NCBI GenBank assembly: GCA_041685935.1
Contig: JAWLES010000020.1
Coordinates: 1 to 23,144, forward strand
Reading direction: 5' to 3'
Source of the DNA: JAIPEK01 sp041685935
GTDB lineage: Bacteria; Desulfobacterota; Desulfobacteria; Desulfobacterales; Desulfobacteraceae
Length of the DNA stretch: 23,144 nucleotides
This document shows, one piece after another, positions 1 to 7,751 of the stretch (position 1 is the stretch's first letter; the number at the start of each line of letters is the position of its first letter). The notes under the pieces are model-generated. The model was not told the DNA's origin and made no database searches. It was given only the letters and a program-made list of their open reading frames with translations. The position numbers and the translations under genes are program-made.

Positions 1-1644
1 ATCAATCAGCTGATCATCAGGGAACGGGACCGGAGCACCCTTATCAGTGAAGCCTGCCGCCTGCTTGTGGCAAACCGCGGCTATCGGGCCGCCATGATCA
101 TACTTATCAACGAAGAGGGCGGGCCGGAATCCTGGGCCATGCAAGGAATCGCCTCCGATTCAAGCGAACTTGCAGAGATGCTGGAACAGGGAACTTTGCC
201 TTCCTGCTGCGGACATGTTCCTGCTGAAGAGGGTGTGCTGCTGGTTGAAAACCGGAAAACCGTCTGCAAAAGCTGCCCGATTGCGGATATGTGTGCGGAC
301 AGCCAGTCCCTGTGTGCAGAACTCGCCCATGAAGGAAAGAGTTTCGGTTATCTTGCAGCAGCCGCAGAAAAACACCTGGATGTGGACAGCGATGAAAAAA
401 ACCTTTTCAGGGAAACGGCTGAAGATTTTGCATACGCCGTAAACGTCATGAATATAGAGAATGCCCGCAAAAAGTTTGAATCGGAACACGAAAAGCTTCA
501 GTCACAACTTCTGCAGGCCCAGAAAATGGAGTCGGTGGGCCGCCTGGCAGGAGGTGTGGCACACGACTTCAACAATATGCTCAGCGTGATAACAGGTTAT
601 GCCGAACTTGCCGTGAACGAGATACCGCAGGAAAATCCCCTGCATTCAGACCTGCAGGAAATTCTTAACGCAGCCAGGCGTTCGGCAGATATAACACGGC
701 AGCTTCTGGCATTTGCCCGTCAGCAGGCCATCAGCCCGGAAGTGCTTGATCTGAACGAAACCGTGGAGAACATGATGAAGATGCTCCGCAGGCTCATCGG
801 TGAAGATATTGATCTTTCCTGGAACCCCTCCCCCGGGCTGTGGTGCGTCAGAATGGATCCTTCACAACTGGATCAGATCCTTGCCAACCTCTGTGTCAAT
901 GCACGGGATGCCATCAAAGATGTGGGCAGGATCACCATGGAAACTTCAAATATCACTTTTGACGAAGAATACTGCTCAGATCATCCCGGATTCAAGCCGG
1001 GTGAATATGTACTGCTTGCTGTAAGCGACAACGGACGGGGCATGGACAGGGAAACAAGTGACAAGATTTTCGAACCCTTTTTCACCACAAAAGAGGTGGG
1101 AAAAGGAACCGGGCTCGGCCTTGCAATGATCTACGGAATTGTTAAGCAAAACAACGGGTTCATCAATGTATACAGCGAAGTGGGCAGGGGCACGACCTTC
1201 CGTATTTACCTGCCGCGCCACGAAGGCGATTTACAGCATTCGAAGGTGCCTGCCGCAAAGGATGTCCCCCGGGCCGGGGGTGAAACCGTGCTGCTCGTGG
1301 AGGATGAACCAGCCATTTTAAAGCTGGCCGGAACCATTCTCAAACGGTTGGGATATAAGGTCCTTCAGACCTCCTCTCCAATTGAAGCAGTTTCCCTTGC
1401 CAAAGAACACACCGGTGAAATAGACCTTTTGATTACAGACGTGGTAATGCCGGACATGAACGGCCGTGATCTGGCGGAACGTCTGCTTACCGGTTACCCG
1501 GAAATGAAGATCCTTTACATGTCCGGATACACATCCAATGCGATCGCCCATCACGGTGTTCTGGATGAAGGGGTGAATTTTCTTCAAAAACCTTTTTCGA
1601 GCCGGGACCTGGGTATCCGGGTACGCAGGGCTCTTGACTCCTGA
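1..1644 (+). CDS. Hybrid sensor histidine kinase (GAF-HisKA-HATPase-REC), 5' partial
   Basis: The frame is open from base 1 (INQLIIRERDRSTLISEACR...) through the first GTG/ATG codons, so the gene begins left of the window and a start at 67 is not credible. The visible N-terminus resembles the GAF domain common in sensor kinases (ACRLLVANRGYRAAMI) and carries a cysteine cluster, CC near base 205-210 and C-x2-C-x5-C-x6-C near 265-315. A short coiled linker (EKLQSQLLQAQKMESVG) leads to the H-box GGVAHDFNN, with the phospho-accepting His at about 562. The HATPase domain shows the N box (NARDAI), G1 (DNGRGMD), F box (FEPFFTT) and G2 (GKGTGLGLA). A C-terminal receiver domain has its phospho-accepting Asp at 1438-1440 (LLITDVVMPDMNG) and the conserved Lys in FLQKPF. 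There is no output domain, so the phosphate probably passes to a partner. The signal is unknown. It converges on the OadB-like gene 52 bases downstream. Confidence 0.93.
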   Translation: MNQLIIRERDRSTLISEACRLLVANRGYRAAMIILINEEGGPESWAMQGIASDSSELAEMLEQGTLPSCCGHVPAEEGVLLVENRKTVCKSCPIADMCADSQSLCAELAHEGKSFGYLAAAAEKHLDVDSDEKNLFRETAEDFAYAVNVMNIENARKKFESEHEKLQSQLLQAQKMESVGRLAGGVAHDFNNMLSVITGYAELAVNEIPQENPLHSDLQEILNAARRSADITRQLLAFARQQAISPEVLDLNETVENMMKMLRRLIGEDIDLSWNPSPGLWCVRMDPSQLDQILANLCVNARDAIKDVGRITMETSNITFDEEYCSDHPGFKPGEYVLLAVSDNGRGMDRETSDKIFEPFFTTKEVGKGTGLGLAMIYGIVKQNNGFINVYSEVGRGTTFRIYLPRHEGDLQHSKVPAAKDVPRAGGETVLLVEDEPAILKLAGTILKRLGYKVLQTSSPIEAVSLAKEHTGEIDLLITDVVMPDMNGRDLAERLLTGYPEMKILYMSGYTSNAIAHHGVLDEGVNFLQKPFSSRDLGIRVRRALDS

Positions 1645-1681
1645 CCCTGCCGCAGAACCCCGAAGCCGAAAGCGGAACGGC

Positions 1682-1698
1682 AAGGCTGAGGCAGCCTT
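1682..1698. other. Perfect 7-bp hairpin between convergent genes
   Basis: AAGGCTG at 1682-1688 and CAGCCTT at 1692-1698 form a perfect stem with a three-base loop (AGG). It sits between the convergent kinase and OadB-like genes and overlaps the stop codon of the latter. No T-run follows on either strand, so a terminator role is only possible, not shown. Confidence 0.35.
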
Positions 1699-2824
1699 AA
1701 ACCATAAGGCTCCAGAGAACCCCTGCGGCGATGGCAGAGCCGATGACACCGGACACATTCGGGGCCATGGCGTGCATCAGAAGAAAATTGGTGGGGTCCT
1801 CCTCCTGGCCGACCATCTGGACCACACGGGCGGAGTCCGGAACAGCGGATACGCCTGCCGCACCCAGAAGGGGATTGATTTTGGTTTTCAGAAAAAGATT
1901 CATGATCTTGGCGAAAATAAGGCCGCAGGCCGTGGCTATGCAGAAGGAGAACGCCCCGAGCACGAAAATTCCCACGGACTGGCCCGTAAGGAATACATCG
2001 CCCTGGGTGCTCGCACCCACGGTCATGCCCAGAAGAATGGTGGCGGTATCAATGATTGCGTTACGGGCGGTATGGGCGAGCCGCTCGGTGACCACCGCCT
2101 CCTTGAGAAGGTTGCCGAAACACAGCATGCCGAGAAGCGGAAGCGCGGCAGGGGCCAGAAAACAGCAGAGCAGAAACGCGATAATGGGAAAAATCATCTT
2201 CTCTCTTTTGGATACTTCCCTTGGTTCTTCCATGCGGATGAGCCGCTCTTTTCTGGAGGTAAGAAGCTTCATGATGGGCGGCTGGATCACCGGGACAAGC
2301 GCCATGTAAGAGTATGCAGCCACTGCAATGGGCCCGATGAGCGCGGGCGCAAGCTTTGCAGTCAGAAAGATTGCCGTGGGTCCGTCAGCTCCGCCGATAA
2401 TACCGATGGCGGATGCCTGGTTGGGCTCGAATCCCAGAGCCAGCGCCCCCAGGAACGTCAGAAAGATGCCGGTCTGTGCCGCTGCCCCAAGGATCATGAG
2501 CACCGGCCTTGCCAGAAGCGTTGAAAAATCCGTCATGGCACCGATCCCCAGGAAAACAAGCGGGGGGTAGATCCCGGAGGTAACCCCGAAGTAAAGGTAG
2601 TGAAGAACGCTGTTGTCTTCGTATATCCCGAGGCCCAGTCCGTGGAATATGGGGATGTTGCCGATGAGCATCCCAAATCCGATGGGTACGAGCAGCAGCG
2701 GCTCATAGTGCTTGGCAATGCCCAGATATATAAAGATGATCCCGATCAGGATCATCACAATATTCCGGTAGTCACACAGAAAAAAGCCGGTATTCTGAAA
2801 GAATTCAAAAAAAAGATTTTCCAT
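1697..2824 (-). CDS. Sodium ion-translocating decarboxylase, beta subunit (OadB/GcdB/MmdB family)
   Basis: A 375-residue polytopic membrane protein, the usual length of GcdB and MmdB beta subunits. These subunits couple decarboxylation of a carboxybiotin group to export of Na+. The family hallmarks are visible: GIIGGADGPTAIF with the essential Asp at residue 147, SYMALVPVIQPPIMK around 178, NPLLGAAGVSAVPDSARVVQ, and the C-terminal HAMAPNVSGVIGSAIAAG stretch. The start is ATG and directly abuts the stop codon of the upstream OadG-like gene (TAAATG), with an AGGA ribosome-binding site inside that gene's last codons, so translational coupling is likely. The substrate cannot be read from this subunit (oxaloacetate, methylmalonyl-CoA, glutaconyl-CoA or malonate), because the alpha carboxyltransferase and the biotin carrier are not in the window. 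It is the last gene of a CNBD-OadG-OadB operon. Confidence 0.93.
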   Translation of the reverse strand: MENLFFEFFQNTGFFLCDYRNIVMILIGIIFIYLGIAKHYEPLLLVPIGFGMLIGNIPIFHGLGLGIYEDNSVLHYLYFGVTSGIYPPLVFLGIGAMTDFSTLLARPVLMILGAAAQTGIFLTFLGALALGFEPNQASAIGIIGGADGPTAIFLTAKLAPALIGPIAVAAYSYMALVPVIQPPIMKLLTSRKERLIRMEEPREVSKREKMIFPIIAFLLCCFLAPAALPLLGMLCFGNLLKEAVVTERLAHTARNAIIDTATILLGMTVGASTQGDVFLTGQSVGIFVLGAFSFCIATACGLIFAKIMNLFLKTKINPLLGAAGVSAVPDSARVVQMVGQEEDPTNFLLMHAMAPNVSGVIGSAIAAGVLWSLMV

Positions 2825-3277
2825 TTATTTATCCTTGTCTGCCCTGTCCACAATTTTCCTGTAAAGGTCAAGATCCCATGTGTAGTAACCTTCTGTGTCC
2901 GGATTGATGATCCCGGCCTCGAGAAGCATGTTCAGCCTTGAATGCGGCTTGTCAAGACCGCTGATTTCAGCAAGGTGCAAAAGCCGCGGAAGCGAGAAAT
3001 GATCAGCCATGGTTCTGGCCAAAAGGCGGTACTGTTTGGCGGATTCCTTTTCAGCGCCGGTGAAAGCCGGAACGCCGCCGTTTTTTTTCATTGCCTTATC
3101 CGCCTTTTTTTTTGCTGCTCTTTCCTTTCTATCCGGGAATTTTTCCAGAAAATCAATAACCCTGTGAAGCCGGGAAATACAAAAAGACAACATCACAAGG
3201 CCGGTGAAAACGATGGTGATGCCGACCACTGCGATGGACCAGCCGTTGTTTGCGGAAATTGCCTCAAGTCCGTACAC
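2825..3277 (-). CDS. OadG-family small membrane protein with extra C-terminal soluble domain
   Basis: A 150-residue protein starting MYGLEAISANNGW, with one N-terminal membrane helix (about residues 12-34, SIAVVGITIVFTGLVMLSF), as in OadG gamma subunits that anchor the decarboxylase complex. I chose GTG at 3277 because GGGAGG lies seven bases upstream; the in-frame TTG at 3283 would have the ribosome-binding site only one base away. After the helix comes a Lys/Ala/Glu-rich linker encoded by runs of nine and eight adenines. A soluble segment from about residue 75 to 145 (LARTMADHFSLPRLLHLAEISGL...LLEAGIINPDTEGYYTWD) looks helical with a possible wing and is not expected in a minimal gamma subunit. 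Immediately upstream of the beta subunit, it is almost certainly its partner. The function of the C-terminal domain is unknown. Confidence 0.8.
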   Translation of the reverse strand: MYGLEAISANNGWSIAVVGITIVFTGLVMLSFCISRLHRVIDFLEKFPDRKERAAKKKADKAMKKNGGVPAFTGAEKESAKQYRLLARTMADHFSLPRLLHLAEISGLDKPHSRLNMLLEAGIINPDTEGYYTWDLDLYRKIVDRADKDK

Positions 3278-3292
3278 GTTCAATCCTCCCTG

Positions 3293-3748
3293 TTAATAGG
3301 CATATTCAAAGCCTGTGACTGCATGGTCCTGTTTTTTCACAAAAGGTGCGGTATTTTCAAGAAAGGTTTTCCAGGCATGCATCACGGTTTCGGCATCCGC
3401 CGAATCCTCTCTTATCATTTCCAGAAAAGCGTCCCGCTCCAGTGCATAGACATGTCCGCCTGAAAGCACTGTTACCCTGGTTTTATACACGCCCTTAGAG
3501 GAGAGAAGCTCCATGGCGATAAAATCCCCGGGGGTGTTCAAAACAAGCGCCCTTTCCTCCTCCATTGAGAGCATGAGAGTGCCCGACCCCAGAAGGAAAA
3601 AGGAAGAAGCCTTCTGCCCGGGAGATGCAAGGGTTTCACCTTCCCTTACCGACCACTTTTGCGCAATAGAGGCAATCCTCTGTCTCCCCTCGGCCCCGGC
3701 CCGGCTAAAAACAACAGATCCGGCAAGTATATTTTCAATCCCGTTCAT
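3293..3748 (-). CDS. Cyclic nucleotide-binding domain (CNBD) protein
   Basis: About 151 residues, essentially one CNBD beta-barrel of the CAP/Crp family with a short helical tail and no visible DNA-binding domain. The middle shows the family pattern of glycines (REGETLASPGQKASSFFLLGSGTLML) and a phosphate-binding-cassette-like stretch (PGDFIAMELLSSKGVYKTRVTV) that keeps a Glu and an Arg at the ligand positions but lacks the usual Gly-Glu pair, so nucleotide binding is plausible yet uncertain. The start is ATG at 3748, with GAGGG seven bases upstream; a TTG at 3754 lies too close to that site. It lies 15 bases upstream of the OadG-like gene on the same strand, so it is probably first in the operon. 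It may sense cAMP/cGMP or redox/energy state for the Na+ pump, which is inference. Confidence 0.8.
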   Translation of the reverse strand: MNGIENILAGSVVFSRAGAEGRQRIASIAQKWSVREGETLASPGQKASSFFLLGSGTLMLSMEEERALVLNTPGDFIAMELLSSKGVYKTRVTVLSGGHVYALERDAFLEMIREDSADAETVMHAWKTFLENTAPFVKKQDHAVTGFEYAY

Positions 3749-3780
3749 TATCAATCCCTCATCTTTCCCGTAAGCCGATT

Positions 3781-3809
3781 ATTTAATCACAAAATTTGCG
3801 GCCTGTCGA
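3781..3809 (-). promoter_or_regulatory. Candidate promoter of the CNBD-OadG-OadB operon
   Basis: Read on the minus strand, TCGACA (3804-3809) and TTAAAT (3781-3786) are separated by 17 bases, giving five and four matches to the sigma-70 boxes, about 30 bases upstream of the CNBD gene start. This is the weaker half of the divergent intergenic region 3749-3906. Confidence 0.35.
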
Positions 3810-3839
3810 CAAAAAAATCATGACGGAATATCATTATTA

Positions 3840-3871
3840 TTGACTATCCAGCGGCAAATTCGTATTATAAT
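3840..3871 (+). promoter_or_regulatory. Sigma-70-type promoter of the BMP-ABC operon
   Basis: TTGACT (3840-3845) and TATTAT (3863-3868) are spaced by 17 bases; an overlapping perfect TATAAT lies at 3866-3871 at a longer 20-base spacing. Transcription would start near 3876. The first gene follows with an AAGGAG ribosome-binding site at 3895-3900, six bases from the ATG. Confidence 0.65.
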
Positions 3872-3906
3872 GGCTTTTTATCAAACCATAAAACAAGGAG
3901 AATACT

Positions 3907-5064
3907 ATGGATCTTATGAAACGTCTGGCGCTGTTGTTGTTATGCATTGCCTTTCTTTCGGGGTCAGCAGCGTTTGCAGGGGAAAAGACTCTCAAAGCCG
4001 GTTTTATATACATCGGGCCGGTGGGGGACTACGGCTATTCCCACGGACACGACCAGGGCAGGAAGTATGCGGAAAAAGAACTTCCCTGGCTTGAAACCGT
4101 ATTTGTGGAATCGGTTTCCGAAGCTGACTGTGCAAGAATCATAGACCGGATGGTCCGCCAGCAGAAGTGTGATGTGATCTTCACCAACTCCTTCGGGTAC
4201 ATGGACCCCACAGTGGCAGCGGGCAAAAAATACCCTGACACCCTCTTCATGCACTGTTCCGGATTTAAACGCTCGGAAAACGTGGGGACATATTTCGGGG
4301 ACCTTTACCAGATGTACTACCTGAACGGCATCATGGCAGGCGCACTCACCGAGAGCGACAAGGCGGGATACGTGGCCGCCTTCCCGATCCCTGAACTGGT
4401 CCGGCACATTGATGCCTACGCCCTGGGGATCAAGGAGGTGAACCCGGATGCGAAAGTGCATGTCCGGTGGACCTATGCATGGTACGGCCCGGACAAGGCC
4501 AAAGAAGCTGCTGAATCACTGATCGCCGAAGGGTGTGACACACTCGCCTTTACCGAGGATACACCCGCAGTCATCGAAGTGGGCCAGCAGCACTGCGAAG
4601 ACGGGGACCCCGTATACACGTTCAGCCATTACAGCCCCATGCAGGAGTACGGCAGGGACTCCGTGGTGTCTGGCCAGCTAATAAACTGGGGCGGCATGTA
4701 TGTCCGGATTCTCAAGGATATAAGAAACGGCGAGTGGACCAACAAGGACTACTGGTGGCTTGCCAGGGAGGGCGCTGCCAAACTCGGGGGCAGCCATGAC
4801 GACATTATCAACCCGAAATTCGTTGACGACCTGAAGCAGATTTCCGTGGACAGTGAGGAATTCGGTGAAATTTCCGCCTACGACCTTGTGCTGAAGCGTT
4901 ATGCCCAGATGAAGAAAGGGGTGGATGTTTTTGACCCGTTTGAAGGCCCGGTTAAAGACAACAAGGGTGACATCCGCATTAAAAAGGGGGAAAGAGCATC
5001 CAAACAGGATCTGTTGAGCATTGACTATTACGTGGACAACGTGAAAGGCTCTATCCCGGAATAA
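3907..5064 (+). CDS. BMP-family ABC transporter substrate-binding protein (nucleoside/purine type)
   Basis: A 385-residue exported binding protein. Residues 1-24 form a Sec signal peptide (MDLMKRLALLLLCIAFLSG then AAFA before GEK) with no lipobox cysteine, so it should be free in the periplasm. The mature part follows the BMP/PnrA fold pattern: KAGFIYIGPVGDYGYSHGHDQGR at the start, CDVIFTNSFGYMDPT, FGDLYQMYYLNGIMAG, GCDTLAFTEDTPAVIEVG, and NGEWTNKDYWWLAREGAAKLG near the C-terminus. Members bind nucleosides or related purines and deliver them to an inner-membrane ABC importer. The ATPase and both permeases follow in order, as in known nucleoside importers. It has its own strong ribosome-binding site and is followed by a hairpin that may keep its transcript more abundant than the rest of the operon. 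The exact ligand is not readable. Confidence 0.92.
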   Translation: MDLMKRLALLLLCIAFLSGSAAFAGEKTLKAGFIYIGPVGDYGYSHGHDQGRKYAEKELPWLETVFVESVSEADCARIIDRMVRQQKCDVIFTNSFGYMDPTVAAGKKYPDTLFMHCSGFKRSENVGTYFGDLYQMYYLNGIMAGALTESDKAGYVAAFPIPELVRHIDAYALGIKEVNPDAKVHVRWTYAWYGPDKAKEAAESLIAEGCDTLAFTEDTPAVIEVGQQHCEDGDPVYTFSHYSPMQEYGRDSVVSGQLINWGGMYVRILKDIRNGEWTNKDYWWLAREGAAKLGGSHDDIINPKFVDDLKQISVDSEEFGEISAYDLVLKRYAQMKKGVDVFDPFEGPVKDNKGDIRIKKGERASKQDLLSIDYYVDNVKGSIPE

Positions 5065-5086
5065 CCCGGCCATACCAAGGAAACAG

Positions 5087-5126
5087 CGGGCGTCCGTCTA
5101 CACACCCAAAGGACGCCCGTACTTTT
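5087..5126 (+). terminator. Hairpin with T-run between binding protein and ATPase (attenuator or partial terminator)
   Basis: CGGGCGTCC (5087-5095) and GGACGCCCG (5111-5119) form a perfect nine-base stem with a 15-base loop, followed by TACTTTTT. It lies in the 73-base gap between the substrate-binding protein and the ATPase of the same importer. Such structures often give excess binding protein over membrane components by partial termination or by protecting the upstream mRNA 3' end. Confidence 0.65.
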
Positions 5127-5137
5127 TCAGGAGCGGC

Positions 5138-6652
5138 ATGAAACAGATTGAAACACTTGAAATGGTTGAAATCTCCAAATCATTTCAAGGGGTATATGCA
5201 AACAGGAACCTCAGCCTGAATGTCGGATCAGGAGAGATTCTGGGCCTTCTCGGTGAGAACGGGGCCGGAAAAACCACGCTGATGAATATTCTGTACGGCC
5301 TGTACCAGCCGGACTCCGGCAGCATTCTCATCAACGGGGAAAAAGCTGAAATCCAGTCCCCGATCGATTCAATCAGCAAGGGAATCGGCATGGTCCACCA
5401 GCACTTCATGCTGATCCAGAACCACTCGGTCATTGAAAACATCGCACTTGGGTACAAGGACACCCCGTTCTTCTTTCCCAAGCTCAGCATCCGGCAGAAG
5501 GTCAGGGAATTTGCTGAAAAATTCAGACTCGACATTGACCTGTCCAAGCGGGTATGGGAGCTTTCCGCAGGTGAACAGCAGCGTGTGGAAATCATAAATG
5601 CGCTGCTGAACGGTGCGGATGTTCTGATACTTGACGAACCCACCTCCGTGCTCACTCCCCAGGAAATCCGGGAACTTTTCATGATCCTCAACGATATGAA
5701 AAAGCATGGCCACATGATTATTTTCATATCCCACAAACTCGACGAGGTCATGGAAATCTGCGACAGGGTAACGGTTCTGCGCAAGGGGGAAATCATAGGC
5801 AGCGCAGATACCCGGAAAACCGATAAAAAGGCCCTGGCCCGCATGATGGTGGGCAAGGATGTGATCTTCAACATCAAAAAGGAAAAACTGAACAGGGGCA
5901 ACCCGGTTTTAAACGTGGATCATATAAGGGTCCTGGACGACAAGGGCAAGGTTGCTGTCAAAGACATCTCCTTTGCAGTCCATGAATACGAAATTTTCGG
6001 CGTGGCAGGGGTGGCAGGCAACGGACAGCGCGAACTTGCAGAGGCGATCACCGGCATCAGGCAGGCGGCTTCCGGGAAAATCAGCATCAAGGGAGCCGAC
6101 ATCACCAATCTTTCTCCAAGAAAAATCTATGACAGCGGTGTGTCCCACATACCTGAAGAGCGGATCAAGTTCGGAATAGCACCGGGGCTCTTTCTCTATG
6201 ACAACGCCATCCTCAAGCAGCACCACCTGAAAAAGTACTCGAGACGATCCTTTCTCCACTACAAGCGGATCAAGCAGCATTCCATGGAGCTGGTGGACAA
6301 CTTCAATGTATTCACCTCTTCCATCAACACGGAAATACGCAACCTTTCAGGCGGCAACATCCAGAAACTGATCCTGGGCAGGGAAATCAGCGAAGATCCT
6401 CCCCTCCTGGTGGCGTCCCATCCCACCTACGGGCTTGACGTGGGAGCAACCCAGTACCTGAGGGAACGCCTCCTTGACAGGAGAAGACTCGGAGGCTCGG
6501 TTCTTCTGTTTTCAGAAGACCTGGACGAGATTTTCGAGGTCTGCGACCGGGTCGCGGTTATTTTTGAAGGTGAATTCACAGGCATCATCGAACCCGGGGA
6601 TGAGCATACCGGAGACATCGGCATGATGATGGCGGGTTCACTGAGGATATGA
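5138..6652 (+). CDS. ABC transporter double ATPase for BMP-type (nucleoside/sugar) importer
   Basis: A 504-residue protein with two fused ABC ATPase domains, the RbsA/MglA layout also used with BMP binding proteins. Domain one (about residues 5-250) is canonical: Walker A GENGAGKT at 39-46, Q-loop near MVHQH at 85-89, signature LSAGEQQ at 142-148, Walker B VLILDEP at 162-168 and H-loop His199. Domain two (about 255-500) has a degenerate Walker A (GVAGNGQR, 291-298), signature LSGGNIQ at 403-409, and a Walker B in which the catalytic Asp-Glu is replaced (LLVASHPT), as is usual for the second half of this family. Only one site is therefore expected to hydrolyse ATP fully. Start ATG has CAGGAG upstream. 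It powers the two permeases encoded immediately downstream. Confidence 0.95.
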   Translation: MKQIETLEMVEISKSFQGVYANRNLSLNVGSGEILGLLGENGAGKTTLMNILYGLYQPDSGSILINGEKAEIQSPIDSISKGIGMVHQHFMLIQNHSVIENIALGYKDTPFFFPKLSIRQKVREFAEKFRLDIDLSKRVWELSAGEQQRVEIINALLNGADVLILDEPTSVLTPQEIRELFMILNDMKKHGHMIIFISHKLDEVMEICDRVTVLRKGEIIGSADTRKTDKKALARMMVGKDVIFNIKKEKLNRGNPVLNVDHIRVLDDKGKVAVKDISFAVHEYEIFGVAGVAGNGQRELAEAITGIRQAASGKISIKGADITNLSPRKIYDSGVSHIPEERIKFGIAPGLFLYDNAILKQHHLKKYSRRSFLHYKRIKQHSMELVDNFNVFTSSINTEIRNLSGGNIQKLILGREISEDPPLLVASHPTYGLDVGATQYLRERLLDRRRLGGSVLLFSEDLDEIFEVCDRVAVIFEGEFTGIIEPGDEHTGDIGMMMAGSLRI

Positions 6653-6668
6653 AAAACAGGAACACACC

Positions 6669-7751
6669 ATGTACAGAATAAAAACAACAGACAGGGCCGC
6701 CATAACCCGCACGCGGACACTGGTAACCAATCTTTTCACCCTTGCGGCAGGGATCGTGATGATTGGCATCATCCTAATGTTCTGCGGGGCAAACCCGTTT
6801 TATGCTATTTCGGAAATCTTCACCGGCTCTTTCGGCTCCATGTACGGCATCGGCGAAACCATTACCAAGGCTATCCCGCTGATCCTCATCGGAGCGGGAC
6901 TCACGCTTGCATTCAGGGCCAAATTCTGGAATATAGGCGCAGAGGGCCAGCTTCTCATGGGAGCGGTGCTCGGGACCTGGGTGGGGCTGAACTTTGGAGA
7001 CACCCTTCCGGGATATATTCTTGTGCCGCTTATGTTCGGCGCGGGCTTCGCCGGAGGTGCAATATGCGGTGTAATTCCCGCGATTCTGAAAATCAAGTAC
7101 TCAATCAACGAAGTGATATCCACCCTGATGCTCAACTACATCTGCGCCGAATTCATCACCTTTCTTATCGTGGGTCCCTGGAAAGGCAGCTCCAGATTCG
7201 GCTTCCCCGGCACGGACAGTCTGCCGGAAGCTGCAGTACTGGGCGTTATTCCCGGAACGCGCATCCACTGGGCAACCCTTGTCTTTGCGGTTGTGTTTGC
7301 TGTTTTTCTCACTGTTGTAATCAGCAAAACCAGGTTCGGATACGAAGCGCGGGTCGTTGGAGAAAACCCGGATGCCGGGAAATACGCAGGGATCAATTTC
7401 ACCGGAACCATGATCTCCATCATGATTATAAGCGGCGGCGCTGCAGGGCTTGCAGGAGTCGGAGAAGTCGCAGGCATCCATCACCACCTGGGACACCCGG
7501 GAGCCGTTTCATCCGGATACGGCTTCACCGCCATCATCGTTGCCTGGCTTGCCAAGCTCAACCCCGTTCTCACAATCGTCTCAGGAATATTTCTCGCCGG
7601 AATCCTTGTGGGCAGCGACGCCATACAGATATCCCTCGGCCTGCCCGCCGCAACCGTCCAGGTCGTCAACGGAACTCTGCTGATTTTTCTGATCATGGGA
7701 GATTTCTTTTTAAAACACAAGATAAGGATTACCAAATGGAAGACATCATAG
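6669..7751 (+). CDS. ABC transporter permease, BMP-type importer, subunit 1
   Basis: A 360-residue polytopic inner-membrane protein of the branched-chain/monosaccharide permease superfamily (BPD_transp_2). The N-terminus has a cytoplasmic lead and a first helix near residues 20-42; the signature WNIGAEGQLLMGAVLG around residues 90-105 is typical of the YufP/NupB-like subunit of nucleoside importers. Further features are YSINEVISTLMLNYI and GENPDAGKYAGIN, the cytoplasmic loop that contacts the ATPase. The start ATG has AGGA seven bases upstream, 16 bases after the ATPase stop. Its 3' end overlaps the second permease gene by 16 bases. With the second permease it forms the membrane channel. Confidence 0.93.
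   Translation: MYRIKTTDRAAITRTRTLVTNLFTLAAGIVMIGIILMFCGANPFYAISEIFTGSFGSMYGIGETITKAIPLILIGAGLTLAFRAKFWNIGAEGQLLMGAVLGTWVGLNFGDTLPGYILVPLMFGAGFAGGAICGVIPAILKIKYSINEVISTLMLNYICAEFITFLIVGPWKGSSRFGFPGTDSLPEAAVLGVIPGTRIHWATLVFAVVFAVFLTVVISKTRFGYEARVVGENPDAGKYAGINFTGTMISIMIISGGAAGLAGVGEVAGIHHHLGHPGAVSSGYGFTAIIVAWLAKLNPVLTIVSGIFLAGILVGSDAIQISLGLPAATVQVVNGTLLIFLIMGDFFLKHKIRITKWKTS

Noticed and set aside
1634..2524. Long plus-strand open frame (296 codons) opposite the OadB-like gene
   Set aside because: It is exactly antisense to a clearly conserved membrane protein, its translation is His/Arg/Gly-rich without any domain pattern, and it starts inside the kinase end.
3749..3906. Purine riboswitch upstream of the BMP importer
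   Set aside because: The leader after the predicted start is only about 30 bases and shows no aptamer-like paired structure.
7064..7735. Upstream extension of the second permease frame into the first permease gene
   Set aside because: The extension is Arg/His/Cys-rich out-of-frame translation of the first permease; ATG 7736 has a proper ribosome-binding site and begins the family's typical N-terminus.
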